From contig NZ_JAQTHU010000002.1 of assembly GCF_029433255.1 (NCBI RefSeq), positions 1-28,718 of the forward strand: DNA of 28,718 nt, given 5' to 3'. Below the pieces are notes generated by a model. It worked only from the letters and a program-made list of their open reading frames with translations. It was not told the origin of the DNA and made no database searches. Shown here piece after piece: positions 7,378 to 13,170 of the stretch. The first letter of the stretch is position 1. Each line of letters opens with the position of its first letter. A program made the position numbers and the translations under genes. Source of the DNA: Lactobacillus sp. ESL0791 (GTDB taxonomy: Bacteria > Bacillota > Bacilli > Lactobacillales > Lactobacillaceae).

Positions 7378-7596
7378 ATGAGTGATGACTTATTAGGCTC
7401 AATTGATATTAACAATGATGACTTCGAGAAAAAGAGTCCGTTTGCTAAAAAAGAAGGTGCTAAACCTGTCAGAATTCGGGAAAGTCAATATGAGAAGATT
7501 CGTTTGATGGCTTTTAAGCAAAATAAGAAAATGGTTGATGTGATTGACGAATTGCTGCAAAGAGCTATTTCAGAAGAAGAGTCAGGAAACAAGTAA
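7378..7596 (+). CDS. parB: Ribbon-helix-helix centromere-binding protein (ParB-like)
   Basis: The 72-residue product starts at the ATG directly after parA, with GGAAAGGAAC as ribosome site. The N-terminus is acidic and disordered and would contact ParA. The C-terminal half is a ribbon-helix-helix fold (AKPVRIRESQYEKIRLMAFK, then MVDVIDELLQRAI). Size, fold and operon position fit the small CopG/Omega-like adaptors of type Ib partition systems. It probably binds the TTGTAAC-type repeats on both sides of the operon. Confidence 0.82.
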   Translation: MSDDLLGSIDINNDDFEKKSPFAKKEGAKPVRIRESQYEKIRLMAFKQNKKMVDVIDELLQRAISEEESGNK

Positions 7597-7650
7597 CTTG
7601 TAATTTGTTTCTTGTTACTTGATACAAATTACTAATAACATGTTACAAAA
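7585..7650. repeat. Second centromere-like repeat block, downstream of parB (parC-2)
   Basis: AACAAGTAACTTG, TTTCTTGTTACTTG, TACAAATTACTAA and ATGTTACAAAAG repeat the half-sites seen upstream of parA. The stretch 7595-7618 matches 6524-6547 at 23 of 24 positions. The block begins inside the last codons of parB. Confidence 0.6.
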
Positions 7651-7722
7651 GATAAACAGTAGCACAAATGATAAGATACAATCTATTGTATATAGTAGAT
7701 TGTGCCAAAAATTAAATTATAG

Positions 7723-7748
7723 GAGTCAGCAAAGTCTGGCTCTTTTTT
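7723..7748 (+). terminator. Terminator of the parAB operon
   Basis: GAGTCAG, loop CAAAGT, CTGGCTC (one G-T pair) and six T. Confidence 0.75.
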
Positions 7749-7749
7749 A

Positions 7750-7797
7750 TTGCTTATAATTATAATACTGGTGTATACTTGTAGATACAAAAGAAAC
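7750..7797 (+). promoter_or_regulatory. mazEF promoter with operator-like inverted repeat
   Basis: TTGCTT (7750-7755), an 18-base spacer and TATACT (7774-7779) form the promoter. TGTATAC...GATACA overlaps the -10 box and is a likely autoregulatory site for the antitoxin. Confidence 0.5.
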
Positions 7798-7812
7798 GAC
7801 GGAGGATTTATC

Positions 7813-8073
7813 TTGGTAGAAAAAAATTTAGGAATGGTAGTAGCTAGAAAAACAGGTAATTCTGTATCGCTCACAGTTCCAGCAAAATTAGGAATTAAGC
7901 AGGGTCAACAATTTAGCCTAACTCAAGAAGGTAATAATACTCTTGTTTATAAAGCCATCGATTCTAATCCTTGGTTTAACGGTGACTATGATGATGTTGA
8001 CTTTCAAGAAGAAATGAAGAAAGTAGGTAATCCTGATACTATGCAGGTTGGTAAGGAGAATGTTCCGTGGTAG
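7813..8073 (+). CDS. mazE: MazE-like antitoxin, AbrB/SpoVT fold
   Basis: The product has 86 residues. I chose the TTG start at 7813 because GACGGAGGA sits seven bases upstream and because the extra residues before it read through the promoter. The N-terminal half has the swapped-hairpin signature LGMVVARKTGNSVSLTVPAKLGIKQGQ (written in two overlapping parts: VVARKTGNSVSLTVPAKLGI and KLGIKQGQ). The acidic C-terminus (NPWFNGDYDDVDFQEEM) should wrap the toxin. The stop codon overlaps the toxin start, the usual co-translational arrangement. The system would stabilise the plasmid by post-segregational killing. Confidence 0.85.
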   Translation: MVEKNLGMVVARKTGNSVSLTVPAKLGIKQGQQFSLTQEGNNTLVYKAIDSNPWFNGDYDDVDFQEEMKKVGNPDTMQVGKENVPW

Positions 8074-8441
8074 TAACTGCCCCAAAACAAGGAGATATTA
8101 TTTGGATAGATGCCGAACCGCATTCGGGTAGAGAAGAAGGTGGGCATAATTCTGAATCTGGTAATGTACAGAGACCAGCGGTAGTCATTTCTAATGATGC
8201 TTATAACCAAAAAACAGGATTGGTTGTTTGCATGCTGATGACTCATGATGTAAATAAAGGTAATGATGCTCTTTATTATCCAATAGCTAGTCACGATGCT
8301 AATGTAGTAGGCAGTGTAATAACCTTTCAAATGCCAAATTATGATTTTGCTAGTAGACATGGTGAAATTAGAGGTCATGTTACACCAAAAGACTTGGATG
8401 AATTGCTATCCAGAGCATATCAGATATTAGATAAACGATAG
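8067..8441 (+). CDS. mazF: MazF/PemK-family endoribonuclease toxin
   Basis: This 124-residue toxin starts at GTG with AAGGAG eight bases upstream and overlaps the antitoxin. Family hallmarks are the N-terminal QGDIIWIDAEPHSGREEGGH, the RPAVVISNDAYN strand and the C-terminal RGHVTPKDLDELLSRA. Arg of QRPAVV and the acidic/Thr region near HVTP match conserved catalytic-face positions of the PemK fold. Length is normal, and no damage is visible. Free toxin would cleave mRNA at short motifs. The sequence specificity cannot be read from here. Confidence 0.9.
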   Translation: MVVTAPKQGDIIWIDAEPHSGREEGGHNSESGNVQRPAVVISNDAYNQKTGLVVCMLMTHDVNKGNDALYYPIASHDANVVGSVITFQMPNYDFASRHGEIRGHVTPKDLDELLSRAYQILDKR

Positions 8442-8445
8442 TTGT

Positions 8446-8474
8446 AAGGGACCAGTAAAATATGGCCCTTTTTA
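8446..8474 (+). terminator. Terminator of mazEF
   Basis: AAGGG-A-CCA pairs with TGGCCCTT across a short loop and is followed by five T. Confidence 0.65.
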
Positions 8475-8484
8475 TTGCTAATAA

Positions 8485-8513
8485 TTGATAGCGCTTAATT
8501 ATGGCAGTATAAT
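8485..8513 (+). promoter_or_regulatory. Strong promoter of the GIY-YIG cassette
   Basis: TTGATA (8485-8490), exactly 17 bases, then a perfect TATAAT (8508-8513). It is the best consensus promoter in the window and gives the cassette its own transcription, with a start near 8520. Confidence 0.8.
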
Positions 8514-8553
8514 TTAACCGATAGAACTATTATTGAAGAGCGAGGAACTATTA

Positions 8554-9513
8554 ATGAAGATAAAGTTTGATGAAGATGATTATGAGAAATTGTCCGTGGC
8601 AGGAATCTATGCAGTCTATATTTCTGCTTTAGGTAAAGAAAATTGTTTATATGTAGGTGAAGGAAACTGTATAGCAAAACGTTGGGGTGAGCATGTAGAG
8701 GCACTATGGAATGGAATTAATGCTTGCAATTGTAAAATATGTTTAAAAACTAAGAGTCCCTGTCATAGAAAACTAAATGCTTGCCAAATTAAACTTGAGA
8801 ATATAAGCAAAAAAGGGACACGCAAGGGACTTGTTTGTGTTTGTCAGAAAAAGGAAACCAGTTACCAAAAATCTGATATCATGGCATGCAAGGCACACAG
8901 CTACTGGGGCATTACACAAAGGGTGATAGATACACCTGATACTTGCTTAACCTTTAGAATCATTGAAACCGAATTTGAAAATCGAAATTTAGGTGGAGAT
9001 GAAAACAAAGAAAATGGAAGAAAAGACGTTGAGAAAGAGTATTGTGAAAAACTTAAACCTTTAGCTCAAGAAAATAAGGGGTCTGATATAGAAAAGGATG
9101 TTCCTGATATGATTGCTGCAGTACGAGACTTTATGTATAGAAGTGGTGCATGGTTAACGGAAAGTAAAATTATGAACAAAAAGAGGGCTAAAAAGCTATA
9201 TGTTCCAATTATGTGGGACAAAAGACAAGAAGTTGAACTAGCAGATGGCAGTTATATATACTTTACTATTGAATATTGTGAACCAAAAACCTTTATAGGT
9301 GAAAACAATAAACCTGTTCAAGAAGCAACAGCAGTTTTAAATATTATGACAGGCTTTCCAGATGAAAGTGAAGATGTTAGACACCTTACTGAAGATACTG
9401 GTTTTCAGTTTTGTTTTAATGCCAAGGGCGGCAGTATTAAAATTGCAGACACCGAATTAGTTTTTGTCCCTGAAGAAGAATTTAGTAAGAAGTATAAAAG
9501 TAATAATTTTTGA
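8554..9513 (+). CDS. GIY-YIG domain protein with a C-terminal beta-rich module
   Basis: The start is ATG at 8554 after GCGAGGA, giving 319 residues. The N-terminal domain begins GIYAVYISALGKENCLYVGE and continues with IAKRWGEHVEAL, so GIY, YVG and a following Arg/His are in place. A Cys-rich insert follows (NACNCKICLKTKSPCHRK, VCVCQKK) and may bind zinc. After a charged linker, residues ~225-315 form a beta-rich domain (VPIMWDKRQEVELADGSYIY, GGSIKIADTELVFVP). This domain recurs twice in the next gene. GIY-YIG enzymes nick or cut DNA. The combination with the repeated module is one I do not recognise. A mobile-element nuclease or an anti-phage effector are both possible. Confidence 0.65.
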   Translation: MKIKFDEDDYEKLSVAGIYAVYISALGKENCLYVGEGNCIAKRWGEHVEALWNGINACNCKICLKTKSPCHRKLNACQIKLENISKKGTRKGLVCVCQKKETSYQKSDIMACKAHSYWGITQRVIDTPDTCLTFRIIETEFENRNLGGDENKENGRKDVEKEYCEKLKPLAQENKGSDIEKDVPDMIAAVRDFMYRSGAWLTESKIMNKKRAKKLYVPIMWDKRQEVELADGSYIYFTIEYCEPKTFIGENNKPVQEATAVLNIMTGFPDESEDVRHLTEDTGFQFCFNAKGGSIKIADTELVFVPEEEFSKKYKSNNF

Positions 9514-9539
9514 TATAGATATGATGGGAGATTAAAAAT

Positions 9540-10097
9540 ATGACTAAAACTGTAGTACACCGTATTCCAATAGAACTACATAAGCCACAAGTAATAAATT
9601 TTTCAGATGGCAGTAATTTACACTTTACGTTTGTTGAACGGAGAGATAAAAACGGTAATGAACTTACTGGTAAGTCAGACATGGAGCTGATTTCGATTGA
9701 TAAACATACAAATCATAATTTTTTGGATTTGTATAATAATAATCAGGTAATGACTATAAAAAATACAGGAGACAAACTAAAAGTTGATGATGATTGCTTA
9801 GAATTTTATCCTGTCAAAAAAGATAAAAGAGAAATTGATGTTCCTTTTATAGAATATGACCTTAATCCAAAAGTATATCTCTCGGATGGCACATTTTTTG
9901 TTTTCAGTGCAGTGCCCATAGATGATGATGAAAAAAATGGGGGCACTGTTGAAGAGATTGTTGTTTCAGATACTGATAACCCTCAATTATTGAAAATGAA
10001 AAAACGAGGAGAAGCATGGCATATAAATTCTATTGGCGATAAGATTGAAGCTGGTGGAAATATTCTACATTTTTACTATGAAAGTCCGAACTTTTAG
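9540..10097 (+). CDS. Two tandem copies of the beta module found in the GIY-YIG protein
   Basis: This 185-residue acidic protein lacks the nuclease domain. Its halves resemble each other and the C-terminal domain of the upstream protein. Copy 1 has IPIELHKPQVINFSDGSNLH and ends GDKLKVDDDCLEFYPV. Copy 2 has VPFIEYDLNPKVYLSDGTFF and ends GDKIEAGGNILHFYYES. The shared pattern is a V/I-P-I/F start, V-x-L/F-S/A-DG-S/T, an F-T/S pair, and a final G-x-x-I/L-x-x-x...L-x-F. The gene follows the GIY-YIG gene after 26 bases under one promoter. A partner, scaffold or immunity protein is likely. The fold and ligand are unknown. Confidence 0.6.
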   Translation: MTKTVVHRIPIELHKPQVINFSDGSNLHFTFVERRDKNGNELTGKSDMELISIDKHTNHNFLDLYNNNQVMTIKNTGDKLKVDDDCLEFYPVKKDKREIDVPFIEYDLNPKVYLSDGTFFVFSAVPIDDDEKNGGTVEEIVVSDTDNPQLLKMKKRGEAWHINSIGDKIEAGGNILHFYYESPNF

Positions 10098-10216
10098 CTA
10101 TACCACATTGTGGTTTACATAATACGCCTTAACCGAAGTGATCGGTAAAATGCCTGTCACTAAGTGTTTGGCTTAGTCATAAAAATGGCCTTGTGAAATT
10201 CAAGTCGTATAGTATT
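10098..10216 (+). other. Array of short hairpins after the GIY-YIG cassette
   Basis: Four hairpins follow one another before the terminator: ACCACA/TGTGGT, ACCG-AAGTGAT-CGGT, ACTAAG-TGTTTGG-CTTAGT and CTTG-TGAAATT-CAAG. Three have 7-base loops. The segment could be a structured 3' UTR or a small RNA. No ORF is present. Confidence 0.45.
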
Positions 10217-10248
10217 AAAGGGCCCTGTGAAATCAGGGTTCTTTTTTT
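10217..10248 (+). terminator. Terminator of the GIY-YIG cassette
   Basis: AAAGGGCCCTG pairs with CAGGGTTCTTT (two G-T wobbles) around loop TGAAAT, followed by T residues. Confidence 0.8.
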
Positions 10249-10395
10249 ATGCATTGCGGTCAATTCACAATTATACCAATTTTATTAGCCAGGGAAATGG
10301 AGGTTAAAAATAACCAATTAAAGACAATTATAAGTTTTGTAATTCCTAGAAACCAAAAAACCAGCAATTAAAAGCAATAATAAATTTCAGCAAAA

Positions 10396-10424
10396 TTGCA
10401 TACCAATTTTAGACATGTTACAAT
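10396..10424 (+). promoter_or_regulatory. Promoter of a small antisense RNA
   Basis: TTGCAT (10396-10401), a 17-base spacer and TACAAT (10419-10424). No ORF follows, and the next terminator is ~120 bases downstream. The 300 bases from 10250 to 10430 otherwise show only A-rich non-coding sequence. Confidence 0.65.
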
Positions 10425-10430
10425 ATCGGT

Positions 10431-10557
10431 GTAAACAAAAAGAAGCCCCACTGATAATAGGACTTCTTGAACACAAGCTTCCGCATAAAGAGCGGCGACT
10501 TGCTAATGGTTAAACTGATAACCGCTAGTGTCTCGAACTAGAGCGGTTATTTTTTTG
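10431..10557 (+). ncRNA. Probable type I antitoxin RNA
   Basis: This predicted ~120-nt RNA has hairpins AAGAAG/CTTCTT and CCGC-ATAAAGA-GCGG and ends in the terminator ATAACCGCT...AGCGGTTAT with seven T. Its 3' end is antisense to the end of the small hydrophobic ORF on the - strand. Convergent RNAs overlapping at a shared hairpin terminator are the layout of Fst/Ldr-type plasmid addiction loci. I infer that class from arrangement, not from recognised sequence. Confidence 0.5.
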
Positions 10558-10707
10558 CTTAGATTTTCTCCAAGCAGCAATACAATGCTTAAACTTGTAG
10601 GGGATCTTTGCGACATTATCTAATAGTTTATTAAACTGCTTAATAATCCTATTAACTAGCCATAAAAGTACCGCAAGTCTTGCACAGAATGCAATAACAG
10701 CATCCAT
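10525..10707 (-). CDS. Small membrane peptide, candidate type I toxin
   Basis: The 60-residue peptide has one N-terminal membrane helix (VIAFCARLAVLLWLVNRII) and a Lys/Arg-rich tail (AAWRKSKQKNNRSSSRH). It has no good ribosome site. A GGACT-T-AGTCC hairpin just upstream could mask the leader, a common feature of type I toxin mRNAs. Its 3' end overlaps the antisense RNA and terminator at 10518-10557. It does not look like canonical Fst, so the toxin call rests on layout and on the helix-plus-basic-tail build. Confidence 0.45.
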   Translation of the reverse strand: MDAVIAFCARLAVLLWLVNRIIKQFNKLLDNVAKIPYKFKHCIAAWRKSKQKNNRSSSRH

Positions 10708-10876
10708 AAGGATACCGGACTAAGTCCTTCCATTAAAATTTTGCAGTTATAGCTTTTTACACCATACGCATCATCTCCTGGTTTAGATATTAGTCACCGC
10801 TATCTAGCTTCTTCTCATGTTCAACGTTAATTATATCAAAAATGTAGTTGTAGTCATCTACTAATTAGATAGCTTT

Positions 10877-11002
10877 TTAGTCTTCATCATTGATCCAGTT
10901 GTTGTATTCTTTAGCGGTCTTGATTTCTTGAACAGGCAACTTTTTAACAGCTTCAAGGAGAGCCTTGGTAGCTTTACCCCTGCGAGTTTGTGCTTTGGTC
11001 AT
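10877..11002 (-). CDS. 41-residue basic/acidic small protein
   Basis: The ORF encodes MTKAQTRRGKATKALLEAVK followed by KLPVQEIKTAKEYNNWINDED. A perfect AGGAGGT lies seven bases upstream and overlaps the stop codon region of the 205-aa gene, with six bases between the genes. Translational coupling is nearly certain. No homologous family comes to mind. The basic N-terminal helix and acidic end would suit a small binding partner or antitoxin-like protein. Confidence 0.65.
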   Translation of the reverse strand: MTKAQTRRGKATKALLEAVKKLPVQEIKTAKEYNNWINDED

Positions 11003-11008
11003 GACTTT

Positions 11009-11626
11009 TTACCTCCTGTATCCTCTTGATATTCCTAATTTTTGTAGTAGATGGAATGGATGAGTAATTTTTTCTATGTATTCAGTTAAGAGAATATTGT
11101 CCCAATAATATCTGTTTTCAATGTCCTGTACAGTAAAACGGACATCTTTAGCTTTAGATTTCCACTGTAGATGTAGTTGTTCTCCTTCATTTTCTGAATT
11201 AGCATCTGGTGGTAGGAAAGCTAAAGTAGCAATTTCTTTAGGCTTTAGCTCAAAATGAAAACACAGCTTTTGAACAAAAAATGGTCTATGGATAGTGAAA
11301 TGTTTAGTGTTTAGCTCTTTTATTTTAGTGAAACCTGCATCTGTAATTGTTAATGTTCTATTACCAGTGTTTCTAATTGTGACAATATCATAATTAGTTT
11401 GGTAATTTTTAGAATCAAAATTATCATCCTTATTTTTCTTGTCTTTACTGAGTTGCACTCTTTTATTGATTTCTATTTTATATTTAGCTCGTTTACTATT
11501 AATGTCTTTCCCTATTTGATATATCAGCCCTATTAGAGCTATTAAAGCCGCTATAGCAGTAGCATTTGTAACTATTCCTTGCCAAAGATTGCATAGTGCA
11601 TTCCAGATATTTGATAGAACTTGCAT
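11009..11626 (-). CDS. Membrane-anchored cargo protein, unknown (205 aa)
   Basis: One membrane helix lies near the N-terminus (TAIAALIALIGLIYQIG), followed by a basic segment (KDINSKRAKYKIEINKR). A beta-rich cytoplasmic domain comes next (YDIVTIRNTGNRTLTITDAG, FELKPKEIATLAFLPP). The N-terminal anchor plus immunoglobulin-like strand pattern recurs in many small phage and plasmid proteins of unknown role. The ribosome site AGGAGGAG is strong and the promoter is clear, so the gene is likely expressed. With its 41-aa partner it forms a two-gene operon. A defence or exclusion role is conceivable but not shown. Confidence 0.65.
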   Translation of the reverse strand: MQVLSNIWNALCNLWQGIVTNATAIAALIALIGLIYQIGKDINSKRAKYKIEINKRVQLSKDKKNKDDNFDSKNYQTNYDIVTIRNTGNRTLTITDAGFTKIKELNTKHFTIHRPFFVQKLCFHFELKPKEIATLAFLPPDANSENEGEQLHLQWKSKAKDVRFTVQDIENRYYWDNILLTEYIEKITHPFHLLQKLGISRGYRR

Positions 11627-11646
11627 AATAATCTCCTCCTAGTATT

Positions 11647-11675
11647 AGTATAGCGGAGTCCCAAATCTGAACCAA
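11647..11675 (-). promoter_or_regulatory. Promoter of the 205-aa/41-aa operon
   Basis: On the - strand TTGGTT (11670-11675), a 17-base spacer and TATACT (11647-11652). It leaves a very short leader before AGGAGGAG. Confidence 0.65.
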
Positions 11676-11680
11676 ATAGT

Positions 11681-11712
11681 GACTGCTTATTAATAGTAGT
11701 CTTTTTCTTTTG
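11681..11712 (+). terminator. Terminator-like hairpin of unclear purpose
   Basis: GACTGCT-TATTAAT-AGTAGTC (one G-T pair) followed by TTTTTCTTTT on the + strand. No + gene lies upstream. A related sequence without the T run occurs at 12797-12815. Confidence 0.4.
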
Positions 11713-11840
11713 CTTCTATATGCTCATTAATTCACATGAAGAAGTTCTCATACTGTCACGGCAATAATTTCTACAGTTGTAATTCTTTATCATTTAATCA
11801 TTGTACTATTCAACAATTAAAAATAATGCAATTTTAATAA

Positions 11841-11853
11841 GTGCCAATGGCAC
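11841..11853. repeat. Core palindrome copy 1 (GTGCCAATGGCAC)
   Basis: This is a perfect palindrome around a central A, flanked by AATGCAAT (11825-11832) and ATTGCATT (11861-11868). It shares the GCCAATGGC core with copy 3. Confidence 0.7.
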
Positions 11854-12172
11854 TAGATCTATTGCATTGAATACTACTGAATGAGTTTATTAGTTAAAAA
11901 TTTTAAATCTTCAATACTAATAGTGATGCTCATGGTTCAATCGCTTCGCTCTTTCCCCATTCCCTAATATCACTAAAAGTAAAATATTGAAGAAAAAATC
12001 AATTGGTACCTGAAACGAATGGTGTAGCCAAAGGCGGAACCTGAGTAAAGGCACCAAGGTATCCAGAAACCCTTCTGGTCCAGTGAGCCGTAGGCGAGGG
12101 TGAAACCCTTAAATAGTATTGAAAAGAGAAGGTATAGGTTTCTTTCAGTTTTAAAATTAGTGCATTTTTTAT

Positions 12173-12189
12173 TATGGCCATTGGCCATA
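12173..12189. repeat. Core palindrome copy 2 (TATGGCCATTGGCCATA)
   Basis: This is a perfect palindrome around a central T, flanked by AGTGCA (12159-12164) and TGCACT (12198-12203), then by TTTCAGTT (12143-12150) and AACTGAAA (12211-12218). Confidence 0.7.
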
Positions 12190-12286
12190 GGAATCCTTGC
12201 ACTGTAGAATAACTGAAACAGATATATCTATATCTTCATCAATTTTTACAACTTGAACAAAAGAATTAGTGCCTAGAAATAACACT

Positions 12287-12301
12287 ATTGCCAATGGCAA
12301 T
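12287..12301. repeat. Core palindrome copy 3 (ATTGCCAATGGCAAT)
   Basis: This is a perfect palindrome, flanked by AGTGCCT (12268-12274) and AGGCACT (12312-12318), then by TTGAACAAA (12253-12261) and TTTGTTCAA (12324-12332). The three copies share sequence and architecture. Confidence 0.7.
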
Positions 12302-12850
12302 AAAAGAATTAAGGCACTTTTTATTTGTTCAAAATTTATAACTATTAGGGCGAGTTGCGCCCCGTCACTTCGTTCCTCCTGCAACCAGAGTTGGCTCTCT
12401 GGATAGCAATGACTTCCGCTACGCTCCAGCCATTAATGTGTTTTCTTTTCAGTTTTGGATTTTGTGACTATTAGGAATGAATGAGAACCGTAGGTTCGAG
12501 TGAATGACCTGTCACTGCTATTACTGAATTAATTGATAATAAAGACTATTAGTAATATTAAAATTATCAGAATAGCCCCAATAGGTCATTAAACCCCTAT
12601 GGCTCTAAGGCTTACCCCATGTTCTTTAGAAATCAATGAGAACAAGCTCTGAGCCTTACTTTCATGCACGTTTACAGCGATATTTTGCCGTTGGGACACC
12701 TTTTTAGAATTAGCAAATTTATCTTCAATACTAGTAAATTCTGTTATCAAGCAATAGGCTAAGAACCAATCCTGATACTGTGATATCAACAGTTATGACT
12801 TATTAATGGTAGTACAAGTAGGTGTACTTAGCAATCGAAGTGTGAGTACA

Positions 12851-12860
12851 TGTTATAATA
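12851..12860 (+). promoter_or_regulatory. Extended -10 promoter for the phage middle operon
   Basis: TGTTATAAT (TGn plus a perfect TATAAT at 12854-12859) has no clear -35 box. A start near 12866 would give a ~300-nt AT-rich leader before the 444-aa gene. Apart from the leader element at 13088 I see nothing in 12870-13085. The hairpin AGTACA-AGTAGG-TGTACT lies at 12811-12828, just upstream. Confidence 0.45.
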
Positions 12861-13087
12861 AATATATAGGATAAAAGGATGAATGAATGTGCACCACATT
12901 ATCGTTTATCTATAATACTCAATGGCCTGTATCTGTAGTAGATTATAAATATAAAAATTTATAGTAATGATGATTATTGTTTTAATAAAGTTTACAAATT
13001 TATTAGTGGTTGTAATAGTGGCAAATGTTAATATTTGATAAAAATTATTAAGTAAGTTGTAAGAATATTAAGTAAATATAAAGACAA

Positions 13088-13170
13088 GGGCACGATTTAG
13101 GAGTGAAGTACTAGATTATAAGTGTCCGGGGGAAAAGTAGTAGCTTCATTTATATAGGAGGAAGAAATAA
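13088..13170 (+). promoter_or_regulatory. Structured leader, copy 1
   Basis: The leader begins GGGCACGATTT and ends in GGGGGAAAAGTAGTAGCTTC, ATTTATATAGGAGGAAGAAA and the start codon. TGAAGTACTA pairs with TAGTAGCTTCA across it. A similar sequence precedes the HNH gene at 14505. Confidence 0.5.

Larger units (their letters stand above)
11807..12657. other. Non-coding region of nested inverted repeats (large structured RNA or cruciform array)
   Basis: No ORF here has a ribosome site or protein-like composition. Nested stem sets follow one another: TATTCAA/AATGCAAT around 11841-11853; TCTTCAATA/TAGTGAT (11908-11993); TGGTACC/TGGTG (12004-12065); CCAGAA-ACCC-TTCTGG (12063-12078); TTTCAGTT/AGTGCA around 12173-12189; TTGAACAAA/AGTGCCT around 12287-12301; TGGC/TGGA/TAGC (12392-12432); AATGACCT/TGATAAT (12503-12590); AAGGCT/GTTCT (12607-12657). 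Helix, internal loop, helix, hairpin is the look of a large ornate RNA. GOLLD and ROOL RNAs are known from lactobacillus phages and plasmids. The strand is unresolved, and I cannot match a family from memory. Confidence 0.6.

Noticed and set aside
6481..7650. CRISPR array suspected from the repeated TTGTAAC sequences
   Set aside because: Repeats are short, inverted as well as direct, irregularly spaced, and lie next to parAB. They are centromere-like, not CRISPR.
11973..12384. Three overlapping 67-71-codon open frames on the - strand
   Set aside because: They read through the nested inverted repeats in several frames, have no ribosome sites and odd composition. They are by-products of low stop density.
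12485..12520. tRNA-like GGTTCGAGT segment
   Set aside because: It looks like a T-loop, but the flanks do not form a T-arm or an acceptor stem. The bases are better explained by the GAACC-GTA-GGTTC hairpin. No tRNA was found in the window.
12589..12789. 66-codon open frame on the - strand with protein-like segments (VNVHESKAQSLFSLISKEHG)
   Set aside because: It starts at TTG with no ribosome site and overlaps the AAGGCT/GTTCT nested stems. It could be a gene remnant, but it is not supported as a gene.
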